From assembly GCF_029227915.1 (NCBI RefSeq), contig NC_079884.1:5582001-5646000 (forward strand): 64,000 nt of DNA. Reading direction: 5' to 3'. This DNA is from Hydractinia symbiolongicarpus. Its lineage: Eukaryota; Cnidaria; Hydrozoa; Anthoathecata; Hydractiniidae. Positions 12,087-25,190 of this stretch are shown piece after piece (the stretch's first letter is position 1; each line of letters starts with the position of its first letter). Both the position numbers and the translations under genes were made by a program. The notes below the pieces were generated by a model. The model made no database searches. It saw only the letters and a list, made by a program, of their open reading frames with translations, and was not told where the DNA came from.

Positions 12087-15000
12087 AATGAGTTTACTCC
12101 CTGGGTACTTTCTTTGTATACTTTTGACTATACGGGCCGAGTCCGGGATTTACGGGAAGTCGCGGGTTTTCGTTTGCCGACGATTAAACTTCTTTTATTG
12201 AGCGTCTCATCAAAAATGAAAATATTTTTAAATACTACAAGTCTCATGGGCTTTAGTGGTGAAATAATAATTTAAAAAATCGTTCGGGAAATGAGTTTAC
12301 TCCCTGGGTACTTTCTTTGTATACTTTTGACTATACGGGCCGAGTCCGGGATTTACGGGAAGTCGCGAGTTTTCGTTTGCCGGCGATTAAACTTCTTTTA
12401 TTCAGCGTCTCATCAAAAATGAAAATATTTTTAAATACTACAAGTCTCATGGGCTTTAGGGGTGAAATAATAATTTAAAAAATCGTTCGAGAAATGAGTT
12501 TACTCCCTGGGTTCTTCCTTTGTATACTTTTGACTATACGGGCCGAGTCCGGGATTTACGGGAAGTCACGGGTTTTTGTTTGCCGGCGATTAAACTTCTT
12601 TTATTCAGCGTCTCATCAAAAATGAAAATATTTTTAAATACTACAAGTCTCATGGGCTTTAGTGGTGAAATAATAATTTAAAAAATCGTTCGGGAAATGA
12701 GTTTACACCCTGGGTACTTTCTTTGTATACTTTTGACTATACGGGCCGAGTCCGGGATTTACGGGAAATCGCAGGTTTTCGTTTACCGGCGATTAAACTT
12801 CTTTTATTCAGCGTCTCATCAAAAATGAAAACATTTTTGAAAACTACAAGTCTCATGCGTTTTAGTGGTGAAAAAATAATTTAAAAAATCGTTCGGGAAA
12901 TGAGTTTACTCCCTGGGTACTTTCTTTGTATACTTTTGACTATGCGGGCCGAGTCCGGGGTTTACGGGAAATGGCGGGTTTTCGTTTACCGGCGATTAAA
13001 CTTCTTTTATTCAGCGTCTCATCAAAAATAGAAACATTTTTGAAAACAACAAGTCTCAAGCGTTTTAGTGGTGAAAAGATAATTTAAAAAATCGTTTTGG
13101 AAATGAGTTTACTCACAGGGTACTTTCTTTGTATACATTCGACTATACGGGCCAAGCCCGGGATTTACGGGAAATCGCAGGTTTTCGTTTGCCGGCGATT
13201 AAACCACTTTCATTAAGCGTCTCATCAAAAATGATAACATTTCTGAAAACTACAAGTCTCATGCATTTTAGTGGTGAAAAAATAATTTAAAAATTCGTTC
13301 GGGAAATGAGTTTACTCACTGGGTACTTTCCTTGTATACTTTTGACTATACGGACCGATTCCGGGATTTACGGGAAATCGCGGGTTTTCGTTTGCCAACG
13401 ATTAAACTTCTATTATTCTGCGTCTCATCAAAAATGAAAACATTTTTAAAAACTACAAGTCTCATGCGTTTTAGTGCTGAAAAAATAATTTAAAAAGTCG
13501 TTCGGGAAATGAGTTTACTCCCTGGGTACTTTCTTTGTATACTTTTGATTATACGGACCTAGTCCGGGGTTTACGGGAAATGGCGGGTTTTCGTTTGCCG
13601 GCGATTAAACTTCTTTTATTCAGCGTCTCACCAAAAATGAAAACATTTTTGAAAACTACAAGTTTTATGCGTTTTAGTGGTGAAAAGATAATTTAAAAAA
13701 TGGTTTTTGAAATGAGTTTACTCCCTGGGTACTTTCTTTGTATACTTTTGACTATACGGGCCGAGTCCGGGATTTACGGGAAGTCGCGGGTTTTCGTTTG
13801 CCGACGATTAAACTTCTTTTATTCAGCGTCTCATCAAAAATGAAAATATTTTTAAATACTACAAGTCTCATGGGCTTTAGTGGTGAAATAATAATTTAAA
13901 AAATCGTTCGGGAAATGAGTTTACTCCCTGGGTACTTTCTTTGTATACTTTTGACTATACGGGCCGAGTCCGGGATTTACGGGAAGTCGCGAGTTTTCGT
14001 TTGCCGGCGATTAAACTTCTTTTATTCAGCGTCTCATCAAAAATGAAAATATTTTTAAATACTACAAGTCTCATGGGCTTTAGGGGTGAAATAATAATTT
14101 AAAAAATCGTTCGAGAAATGAGTTTACTCCCTGGGTTCTTCCTTTGTATACTTTTGACTATACGGGCCCAGTCCGGGATTTACGGGAAGTCACGGGTTTT
14201 TGTTTGCCGGCGATTAAACTTCTTTTATTCAGCGTCTCATCAAAAATGAAAATATTTTTAAATACTACAAGTCTCATGGGCTTTAGTGGTGAAATAATAA
14301 TTTAAAAAATCGTTCGGGAAATGAGTTTACACCCTGGGTACTTTCTTTGTATACTTTTGACTATACGGGCCGAGTCCGGGATTTACGGGAAATCGCAGGT
14401 TTTCGTTTACCGGCGATTAAACTTCTTTTATTCAGCGTCTCATCAAAAATGAAAACATTTTTGAAAACTACAAGTCTCATGCGTTTTAGTGGTGAAAAAA
14501 TAATTTAAAAAATCGTTCGGGAAATGAGTTTACTCCCTGGGTACTTTCTTTGTATACTTTTGACTATGCGGGACGAGTCCGGGGTTTACGGGAAATGGCG
14601 GGTTTTCGTTTACCGGCGATTAAACTTCTTTTATTCAGCGTCTCATCAAAAATAGAAACATTTTTGAAAACAACAAGTCTCAAGCGTTTTAGTGGTGAAA
14701 AGATAATTTAAAAAATCGTTTTGGAAATGAGTTTACTCACAGGGTACTTTCTTTGTATACATTCGACTATACGGGCCAAGCCCGGGATTTACGGGAAATC
14801 GCAGGTTTTCGTTTGCCGGCGATTAAACCACTTTCATTAAGCGTCTCATCAAAAATGATAACATTTCTGAAAACTACAAGTCTCATGCATTTTAGTGGTG
14901 AAAAAATAATTTAAAAATTCGTTCGGGAAATGAGTTTACTCACTGGGTACTTTCCTTGTATACTTTTGACTATACGGACCGATTCCGGGATTTACGGGAA

Positions 15001-15337
15001 ATCGCGGGTTTTCGTTTGCCAACGATTAAACTTCTATTATTCTGCGTCTCATCAAAAATGAAAACATTTTTAAAAACTACAAGTCTCATGCGTTTTAGTG
15101 CTGAAAAAATAATTTAAAAAGTCGTTCGGGAAATGAGTTTACTCCCTGGGTACTTTCTTTGTATACTTTTGATTATACGGACCTAGTCCGGGGTTTACGG
15201 GAAATGGCGGGTTTTCGTTTGCCGGCGATTAAACTTCTTTTATTCAGCGTCTCACCAAAAATGAAAACATTTTTGAAAACTACAAGTCTTATGCGTTTTA
15301 GTGGTGAAAAGATAATTTAAAAAATGGTTTTTGAAAT
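12087..15337 (+). repeat. Tandem duplication of an 8-monomer unit (1624 bp x 2)
   Basis: Copy 1 is about 12087-13710 and copy 2 about 13711-15337. The marker TTTGCCGACG occurs at 12174 and 13798, offset 1624. Differences noticed between copies are single bases: ATTGAGCG/ATTCAGCG, GGGCCGAG/GGGCCCAG, GGGCCGAG/GGGACGAG and AGTTTTATG/AGTCTTATG. Both boundaries fall in the conserved stretch around GAAATGAGTTTACTC: after it one side reads CCCTGGG and the other ACAGGG. Confidence 0.85.
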
Positions 15338-15659
15338 GAGTTTACTCACAGGGTACTTTCTTTGTATACATTCGACTATACCGACCAAGCCCGGGATTTA
15401 CGGGAAATCGCGGGTTTTCGTTTGCCGGCGATTAAACCACTTTCATTAAGCGTCTCATCAAAAATGAAAACATTTCTGAAAACAACAAGTCTCATGCGTT
15501 TTAGTGGTGAAAAAATAACTTAAAAAATCGTTCCGGAAATGAGTTTACTCCCTGGGTACTTTCTTTGTATACTTTTGACTATACGGGCCGAGTCCGGGAT
15601 TTACGGGAAATCGTGGGTTTTCGTTTGCCGGCGATTAAACTTCTTTTATTCACCGTCTC

Positions 15660-17480
15660 ATCAAAAATGAAAACATTTTTAAAAACTACAAGTCTCATGG
15701 GCTTTAGTGGTGAAATAATAATTCAAATAATCGTTTGGGAAATTAGTTTACTCACAGGGTACTTTCTTTGTATACATTCGACTATACGGGCCAAGCCCGG
15801 GATTTACGGGAAATCGCGGGTTTTCGTTTGCCGGCGATTAAACCTGTTTCATTAAGCGTCTCATCAAAAATGAAAACATTTTTGAAAACTGCAAGTCTCA
15901 TGCGTTTTAGTGGTGAAAAGATAATTGAAAAAATCGTTTCGGAAATGAGTTTACTCACAGGGTACTTTCTTTGTATACATTCGACTATACGGGCCAAGCC
16001 CGGGATTTACGGGAAATCGCGGGTTTTTGTTTGCTGGCGATTAAACAACTTTCATTAAACGTCTCATCAAAAATGAAAACATTTCTGAAAACTACAAGTC
16101 TCATGCGTTTTAGTGGTGAAAATTAATTTAAAAAATCGTTCGGGAAATGAGTTTACTCCCTGGGTACTTTCTTTCTATACTTTTAACTATACGGGCCGAG
16201 TCCGGGATTTACGGGAAGTCGCGGGTTTTCGTTTGCCGGCAATTAAACTTCTTTTATTCAGCGTCTCATCAAAAATGAAAACATTTTTAAAAACTACAAG
16301 TCTCATGGGCTTTAGTGGTGAAATAATAATTTAAAAAATCGTTCGGGAAATGAGTTTACACCCCGGGTACTTTCTTTGTATACTTTTGACTATACGGGCC
16401 GAGTCCGAGATTTATGGGAAATCGCAGGTTTTCGTTTGCCGGCTATTAAAATTCTTTTATTCAGCGTCTCATCAAAAATGAAAACATTTTTGAAAACTAC
16501 AAGTCTCATGCGTTTTAGTGGTGAAAAAATAATTTAAAAAATCGTTCGAGAAATGAGTTTACTCCCTGGGTACTTTCTTTGCATACATTCGACTATACGG
16601 GCCAAGCCCGGGATTTACGGGAAATCGCGGGTTTTCGTTTGCCGGCGATTAAACTTCTTTTATTCTGCGTCTCATCAAAAATGAAAACATTTTTAAAAAC
16701 TACAAGTCTCATGGGCTTTAGTGGTGAAATAATAATTCAAATAATCGTTTGGGAAATTAGTTTACTCACAGGGTACTTTCTTTGTATACATTCGACTATA
16801 CGGGCCAAGCCCGGGATTTACGGGAAATCGCGGGTTTTCGTTTGCCGGCGATTAAACCTGTTTCATTAAGCGTCTCATCAAAAATGAAAACATTTTTGAA
16901 AACTGCAAGTCTCATGCGTTTTAGTGGTGAAAAGATAATTGAAAAAATCGTTTCGGAAATGAGTTTACTCACAGGGTACTTTCTTTGTATACATTCGACT
17001 ATACGGGCCAAGCCCGGGATTTACGGGAAATCGCGGGTTTTTGTTTGCTGGCGATTAAACAACTTTCATTAAACGTCTCATCAAAAATGAAAACATTTCT
17101 GAAAACTACAAGTCTCATGCGTTTTAGTGGTGAAAATTAATTTAAAAAATCGTTCGGGAAATGAGTTTACTCCCTGGGTACTTTCTTTCTATACTTTTAA
17201 CTATACGGGCCGAGTCCGGGATTTACGGGAAGTCGCGGGTTTTCGTTTGCCGGCAATTAAACTTCTTTTATTCAGCGTCTCATCAAAAATGAAAACATTT
17301 TTAAAAACTACAAGTCTCATGGGCTTTAGTGGTGAAATAATAATTTAAAAAATCGTTCGGGAAATGAGTTTACACCCCGGGTACTTTCTTTGTATACTTT
17401 TGACTATACGGGCCGAGTCCGAGATTTATGGGAAATCGCAGGTTTTCGTTTGCCGGCTATTAAACTTCTGTTATTCAGCG
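15660..17480 (+). repeat. 5-monomer unit (1014 bp) duplicated, second copy incomplete
   Basis: 15660-16673 recurs from 16674 with offset 1014. Both contain the A-to-B series with CAAATAATCGTTTGGG (15724/16738), AAAAGATAATTGAAAA and the CTTTCTATACTTTTAAC variant (16170/17184 area). The second copy stops matching about 17480, roughly one monomer short. The same block also resembles 11304-11870, at offset 4464. Confidence 0.75.
15770..15799 (+). other. Type-B core: GTATA/TATAC dyad, CENP-B-box-like motif, CGGGC hairpin
   Basis: Three overlapping elements sit here. GTATA (15770-15774) and TATAC (15783-15787) are inverted copies. TTCG (15777-15780) is followed after ACTATA by CGGG (15787-15790); this is the mammalian CENP-B box core with one base too few in the spacer. 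CGGGC (15787-15791), loop CAA, GCCCG (15795-15799) forms a 5-bp GC stem. Type-A monomers read TTTTGAC and CCGAGTCC, which removes the TTCG and weakens the stem. Any protein binding is speculation. Confidence 0.5.
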
Positions 17481-17707
17481 TCTCATCAAAAATGAAAACA
17501 TTTTTAAAAACTACAAGTCTCATGGGCTTTAGTGGTGAAATAATAATTTAAAAAATCGTTCGGGAAATGAGTTTACACCCCGGGTACTTTCTTTGTATAC
17601 TTTTGACTATACGGGCCGAGTCCGAGATTTATGGGAAATCGCAGGTTTTCGTTTGCCGGCTATTAAACTTCTGTTATTCAGCGTCTCATCAAAAATGAAA
17701 ACATTTT
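17270..17707 (+). repeat. Recent single-monomer tandem duplication (203 bp)
   Basis: The rare CTTCTGTTATTCAG occurs only at 17465 and 17668, exactly 203 bp apart, and the sequence around both copies agrees until CATTTTTAAAA versus CATTTTTGAAA near 17505/17708. The units before and after carry CTTCTTTTATT or the TTTCATT form, so the mutation arose in one unit and was then copied. Confidence 0.75.
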
Positions 17708-17882
17708 TGAAAACTACAAGTCTCATGCGTCTTAGTGGTGAAAAAATAATTTAAAAAATCGTTCGAGAAATGAGTTTACTCCCTGGGTACTTTCTTTGTA
17801 TACATTCGACTATACGGGCCAAGCCCGGGATTTACGGGAAATCGCGGGTTTTCGTTTGCCGGCGATTAAACCTGTTTCATTA

Positions 17883-20800
17883 AGCGTCTCATCAAAAATG
17901 AAAACATTTTTGAAAACTGCAAGTCTCATGCGTTTTAGTGGTGAAAAAGTAATTTAAAAAATCGTTCGGGAAATGAGTTTACTCCATGGATACTTTCTTT
18001 GTATATTTTTGACTATACGGGCCAAGCCCGGGATTTACGGGAATTCGCGGGTTTTCGTTTGCCGGCGATTAAACCTCTTTCATTAAGCGTCTCATCAAAA
18101 ATGAAAACATTCTTGAAAACTACAAGTCTCATGCGTTTTAGTGGTGAAAAGATAATTGAAAAAATCGTTTCGGAAATGAGTTTACTCACAGGGTACTTTC
18201 TTTGTATACATTCGACTATACGGGCCAAGCCCGGGATTTACGGGAAATCGCGGGTTTTTGTTTGCTAGCGATTAAACAAATTTCATTAAACGTCTCATCA
18301 AAAAGGAAAACATTTCTGAAAACTACAAGTCTCATGCGTTTTAGTGGTGAAAATTAATTTAAAAAATCGTTCGGAAAATGAGTTTACTCCCTGGGTACTT
18401 TCTTTCTATACTTTTAACTATACGGGCCGAGTCCGGGATTTACGGGAAGTCGCGGGTTTTCGTTTGCCGGCAATTAAACTTCTTTTATTCAGCGTCTCAT
18501 CAAAAATGAAAACATTTTTAAAAACTACAAGTCTCATGGGCTTTAGTGGTGAAATAATAATTTAAAAAATCGTTCGGGAAATGAGTTTACTCCCTGGGTA
18601 CTTTCTTTGTATACTTTTGACTATACTGGCCGAGTCCGGGATTTACGGGAAGTCGCGAGTTTTCGTTTGCCGGCGATTAAACTTCTTTTATTCAGCGTCT
18701 CATCAAAAATGAAAATATTTTTAAATACTACAAGTCTCATGGGCTTTAGTGGTGAAATAATAATTTAAAAAATCGTTCGAGAAATGAGTTTACTCCCTGG
18801 GTTCTTCCTTTGTATACTTTTGACTATACGGGCCGAGTCCGGGATTTACGGGAAGTCACGGGTTTTTGTTTGCCGGCGATTAAACTTCTTTTATTCAGCG
18901 TCTCATCAAAAATGAAAATATTTTTAAATACTACAAGTCTCATGGGCTTTAGTGGTGAAAAGATAATTTAAAAAATCGTTTTGGAAATGAGTTTACTCAC
19001 AGGGTACTTTCTTTGTATACATTCGACTATACGGGCCGAGTCCGGGATTTACGGGAAATCGCGGGTTTTCGTTTACCGGCGATTAAACTTCTTTTATTCA
19101 GCGTCTCATCAAAAATGATAACATTTCTGAAAACTACAAGTCTCATGCGTTTTAGTGGTGAAAAAATAATTTAAAAATTCGTTCGGGAAATGAGTTTACT
19201 CACTGGGTACTTTCCTTGTATACTTTTGACTATACGGACCGATTCCGGGATTTACGGGAAATCGCGGGTTTTCGTTTGCCAACGATTAAACTTCTATTAT
19301 TCTGCGTCTTATCAAAAATGAAAACATTTTTAAAAATTACAAGTCTCATGCGTTTTAGTGCTGAAAAAATAATTTAAAAAGTCGTTCGGGAAATGAGTTT
19401 ACTCCCTGGGTACTTTCTTTGTATACTTTTGATTATACGGACCTAGTCCGGGGTTTACGGGAAATGGCGGGTTTTCGTTTGCCGGCGATTAAACTTCTTT
19501 TATTCAGCGTCTCACCAAAAATGAAAACATTTTTGAAAACTACAAGTCTTATGCGTTTTAGTGGTGAAAAGATAATTTAAAAAATGGTTTTTGAAATGAG
19601 TTTACTCACAGGGTACTTTCTTTGTATACATTCGACTATACCGACCAAGCCCGGGATTTACGGGAAATCGCGGGTTTTCGTTTGCCGGCGATTAAACCAC
19701 TTTCATTAAGCGTCTCATCAAAAATGAAAACATTTCTGAAAACAACAAGTCTCATGCGTTTTAGTGGTGAAAAAATAACTTAAAAAATCGTTCCGGAAAT
19801 GAGTTTACTCCCTGGGTACTTTCTTTGTATACTTTTGACTATACGGGCCGAGTCCGGGATTTACGGGAAATCGTGGGTTTTCGTTTGCCGGCGATTAAAC
19901 TTCTTTTATTCACCGTCTCATCAAAAATGAAAACATTTTTAAAAACTACAAGTCTCATGCGTTTTAGTGCTGAAAAAATAATTTAAAAAATCGTTCGGGA
20001 AATGAGTTTACTCCCTGGGTACTTTCTTTGTATATTTTGACTATGCGGGCCGAGTCCGGGGTTTACGGGAAATGGCGGGTTTTCGTTTGCCGGCGATTAA
20101 ACGTCTTTTATTCAGCGTCTCATCAAAAATGAAAACATTTTTAAAAACTACAAGTGTCATTCGTTTTAGCGCTGAAAAAATAATTTAAAAAGTCGTTCGG
20201 GAAATGAGTTTACTCCCTGGGTACTTTCTTTGTATACTTTTGATTATACGGACCTAGTCCGGGGTTTACGGGAAATTTGAGGGTTTTCGTTTGCCGGCGA
20301 TTAAATTTCTTTTATTCAGCGTCTCATCAAAAATGAAAACATTTTTGAAAACTGCAAGTCTCATGCGTTTTAGTGGTGAAAAAGTAATTTAAAAAATCGT
20401 TCGGGAAATGAGTTTACTCCATGGATACTTTCTTTGTATATTTTTGACTATACGGGCCAAGCCCGGGATTTACGGGAATTCGCGGGTTTTCGTTTGCCGG
20501 CGATTAAACCTCTTTCATTAAGCGTCTCATCAAAAATGAAAACATTCTTGAAAACTACAAGTCTCATGCGTTTTAGTGGTGAAAAGATAATTGAAAAAAT
20601 CGTTTCGGAAATGAGTTTACTCACAGGGTACTTTCTTTGTATACATTCGACTATACGGGCCAAGCCCGGGATTTACGGGAAATCGCGGGTTTTTGTTTGC
20701 TAGCGATTAAACAAATTTCATTAAACGTCTCATCAAAAAGGAAAACATTTCTGAAAACTACAAGTCTCATGCGTTTTAGTGGTGAAAATTAATTTAAAAA

Positions 20801-23800
20801 ATCGTTCGGAAAATGAGTTTACTCCCTGGGTACTTTCTTTCTATACTTTTAACTATACGGGCCGAGTCCGGGATTTACGGGAAGTCGCGGGTTTTCGTTT
20901 GCCGGCAATTAAACTTCTTTTATTCAGCGTCTCATCAAAAATGAAAACATTTTTAAAAACTACAAGTCTCATGGGCTTTAGTGGTGAAATAATAATTTAA
21001 AAAATCGTTCGGGAAATGAGTTTACTCCCTGGGTACTTTCTTTGTATACTTTTGACTATACTGGCCGAGTCCGGGATTTACGGGAAGTCGCGAGTTTTCG
21101 TTTGCCGGCGATTAAACTTCTTTTATTCAGCGTCTCATCAAAAATGAAAATATTTTTAAATACTACAAGTCTCATGGGCTTTAGTGGTGAAATAATAATT
21201 TAAAAAATCGTTCGAGAAATGAGTTTACTCCCTGGGTTCTTCCTTTGTATACTTTTGACTATACGGGCCGAGTCCGGGATTTACGGGAAGTCACGGGTTT
21301 TTGTTTGCCGGCGATTAAACTTCTTTTATTCAGCGTCTCATCAAAAATGAAAATATTTTTAAATACTACAAGTCTCATGGGCTTTAGTGGTGAAAAGATA
21401 ATTTAAAAAATCGTTTTGGAAATGAGTTTACTCACAGGGTACTTTCTTTGTATACATTCGACTATACGGGCCGAGTCCGGGATTTACGGGAAATCGCGGG
21501 TTTTCGTTTACCGGCGATTAAACTTCTTTTATTCAGCGTCTCATCAAAAATGATAACATTTCTGAAAACTACAAGTCTCATGCGTTTTAGTGGTGAAAAA
21601 ATAATTTAAAAATTCGTTCGGGAAATGAGTTTACTCACTGGGTACTTTCCTTGTATACTTTTGACTATACGGACCGATTCCGGGATTTACGGGAAATCGC
21701 GGGTTTTCGTTTGCCAACGATTAAACTTCTATTATTCTGCGTCTTATCAAAAATGAAAACATTTTTAAAAATTACAAGTCTCATGCGTTTTAGTGCTGAA
21801 AAAATAATTTAAAAAGTCGTTCGGGAAATGAGTTTACTCCCTGGGTACTTTCTTTGTATACTTTTGATTATACGGACCTAGTCCGGGGTTTACGGGAAAT
21901 GGCGGGTTTTCGTTTGCCGGCGATTAAACTTCTTTTATTCAGCGTCTCACCAAAAATGAAAACATTTTTGAAAACTACAAGTCTTATGCGTTTTAGTGGT
22001 GAAAAGATAATTTAAAAAATGGTTTTTGAAATGAGTTTACTCACAGGGTACTTTCTTTGTATACATTCGACTATACCGACCAAGCCCGGGATTTACGGGA
22101 AATCGCGGGTTTTCGTTTGCCGGCGATTAAACCACTTTCATTAAGCGTCTCATCAAAAATGAAAACATTTCTGAAAACAACAAGTCTCATGCGTTTTAGT
22201 GGTGAAAAAATAACTTAAAAAATCGTTCCGGAAATGAGTTTACTCCCTGGGTACTTTCTTTGTATACTTTTGACTATACGGGCCGAGTCCGGGATTTACG
22301 GGAAATCGTGGGTTTTCGTTTGCCGGCGATTAAACTTCTTTTATTCACCGTCTCATCAAAAATGAAAACATTTTTAAAAACTACAAGTCTCATGCGTTTT
22401 AGTGCTGAAAAAATAATTTAAAAAATCGTTCGGGAAATGAGTTTACTCCCTGGGTACTTTCTTTGTATATTTTGACTATGCGGGCCGAGTCCGGGGTTTA
22501 CGGGAAATGGCGGGTTTTCGTTTGCCGGCGATTAAACGTCTTTTATTCAGCGTCTCATCAAAAATGAAAACATTTTTAAAAACTACAAGTGTCATTCGTT
22601 TTAGCGCTGAAAAAATAATTTAAAAAGTCGTTCGGGAAATGAGTTTACTCCCTGGGTACTTTCTTTGTATACTTTTGATTATACGGACCTAGTCCGGGGT
22701 TTACGGGAAATTTGAGGGTTTTCGTTTGCCGGCGATTAAATTTCTTTTATTCAGCGTCTCATCAAAAATGAAAACATTTTTGAAAACTGCAAGTCTCATG
22801 CGTTTTAGTGGTGAAAAAGTAATTTAAAAAATCGTTCGGGAAATGAGTTTACTCCATGGATACTTTCTTTGTATATTTTTGACTATACGGGCCAAGCCCG
22901 GGATTTACGGGAATTCGCGGGTTTTCGTTTGCCGGCGATTAAACCTCTTTCATTAAGCGTCTCATCAAAAATGAAAACATTCTTGAAAACTACAAGTCTC
23001 ATGCGTTTTAGTGGTGAAAAGATAATTGAAAAAATCGTTTCGGAAATGAGTTTACTCACAGGGTACTTTCTTTGTATACATTCGACTATACGGGCCAAGC
23101 CCGGGATTTACGGGAAATCGCGGGTTTTTGTTTGCTAGCGATTAAACAAATTTCATTAAACGTCTCATCAAAAAGGAAAACATTTCTGAAAACTACAAGT
23201 CTCATGCGTTTTAGTGGTGAAAATTAATTTAAAAAATCGTTCGGAAAATGAGTTTACTCCCTGGGTACTTTCTTTCTATACTTTTAACTATACGGGCCGA
23301 GTCCGGGATTTACGGGAAGTCGCGGGTTTTCGTTTGCCGGCAATTAAACTTCTTTTATTCAGCGTCTCATCAAAAATGAAAACATTTTTAAAAACTACAA
23401 GTCTCATGGGCTTTAGTGGTGAAATAATAATTTAAAAAATCGTTCGGGAAATGAGTTTACTCCCTGGGTACTTTCTTTGTATACTTTTGACTATACTGGC
23501 CGAGTCCGGGATTTACGGGAAGTCGCGAGTTTTCGTTTGCCGGCGATTAAACTTCTTTTATTCAGCGTCTCATCAAAAATGAAAATATTTTTAAATACTA
23601 CAAGTCTCATGGGCTTTAGTGGTGAAATAATAATTTAAAAAATCGTTCGAGAAATGAGTTTACTCCCTGGGTTCTTCCTTTGTATACTTTTGACTATACG
23701 GGCCGAGTCCGGGATTTACGGGAAGTCACGGGTTTTTGTTTGCCGGCGATTAAACTTCTTTTATTCAGCGTCTCATCAAAAATGAAAATATTTTTAAATA

Positions 23801-25190
23801 CTACAAGTCTCATGGGCTTTAGTGGTGAAAAGATAATTTAAAAAATCGTTTTGGAAATGAGTTTACTCACAGGGTACTTTCTTTGTATACATTCGACTAT
23901 ACGGGCCGAGTCCGGGATTTACGGGAAATCGCGGGTTTTCGTTTACCGGCGATTAAACTTCTTTTATTCAGCGTCTCATCAAAAATGATAACATTTCTGA
24001 AAACTACAAGTCTCATGCGTTTTAGTGGTGAAAAAATAATTTAAAAATTCGTTCGGGAAATGAGTTTACTCACTGGGTACTTTCCTTGTATACTTTTGAC
24101 TATACGGACCGATTCCGGGATTTACGGGAAATCGCGGGTTTTCGTTTGCCAACGATTAAACTTCTATTATTCTGCGTCTTATCAAAAATGAAAACATTTT
24201 TAAAAATTACAAGTCTCATGCGTTTTAGTGCTGAAAAAATAATTTAAAAAGTCGTTCGGGAAATGAGTTTACTCCCTGGGTACTTTCTTTGTATACTTTT
24301 GATTATACGGACCTAGTCCGGGGTTTACGGGAAATGGCGGGTTTTCGTTTGCCGGCGATTAAACTTCTTTTATTCAGCGTCTCACCAAAAATGAAAACAT
24401 TTTTGAAAACTACAAGTCTTATGCGTTTTAGTGGTGAAAAGATAATTTAAAAAATGGTTTTTGAAATGAGTTTACTCACAGGGTACTTTCTTTGTATACA
24501 TTCGACTATACCGACCAAGCCCGGGATTTACGGGAAATCGCGGGTTTTCGTTTGCCGGCGATTAAACCACTTTCATTAAGCGTCTCATCAAAAATGAAAA
24601 CATTTCTGAAAACAACAAGTCTCATGCGTTTTAGTGGTGAAAAAATAACTTAAAAAATCGTTCCGGAAATGAGTTTACTCCCTGGGTACTTTCTTTGTAT
24701 ACTTTTGACTATACGGGCCGAGTCCGGGATTTACGGGAAATCGTGGGTTTTCGTTTGCCGGCGATTAAACTTCTTTTATTCACCGTCTCATCAAAAATGA
24801 AAACATTTTTAAAAACTACAAGTCTCATGCGTTTTAGTGCTGAAAAAATAATTTAAAAAATCGTTCGGGAAATGAGTTTACTCCCTGGGTACTTTCTTTG
24901 TATATTTTGACTATGCGGGCCGAGTCCGGGGTTTACGGGAAATGGCGGGTTTTCGTTTGCCGGCGATTAAACGTCTTTTATTCAGCGTCTCATCAAAAAT
25001 GAAAACATTTTTAAAAACTACAAGTGTCATTCGTTTTAGCGCTGAAAAAATAATTTAAAAAGTCGTTCGGGAAATGAGTTTACTCCCTGGGTACTTTCTT
25101 TGTATACTTTTGATTATACGGACCTAGTCCGGGGTTTACGGGAAATTTGAGGGTTTTCGTTTGCCGGCGATTAAATTTCTTTTATTCAGC
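17883..25190 (+). repeat. 12-monomer higher-order repeat, 2435 bp x 3
   Basis: Copies are about 17883-20317, 20318-22752 and 22753-25187. Landmarks repeat at exactly 2435 bp: GGGAATTCGCGGG (18041, 20476, 22911 area), the AAAAAGGAAAAC substitution (about 18300, 20735, 23170), ACTATACTGGCC (about 18622, 21057, 23492) and TCGTTTGCCAACG. I noticed no differences between the three copies by eye. The third ends where ACTGCAAG becomes ACTACAAG near 25222. Twelve monomers of 203 would be 2436, so one base is missing. Confidence 0.92.

Noticed and set aside
15777-15790. A canonical CENP-B box
   Set aside because: The spacer between TTCG and CGGG is 6 instead of 7 bases in all type-B monomers examined, so it is reported only as a near match.
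556-23435. Many open frames of 60-102 codons on both strands, some identical at several sites (for example 10493-10783 and the minus-strand frame 10507-10722)
   Set aside because: They follow the satellite exactly and overlap each other on both strands. The same DNA is read in a different frame in the next monomer because 203 = 3 x 67 + 2, and they break wherever a 1-bp deletion occurs. No independent coding signal is visible.
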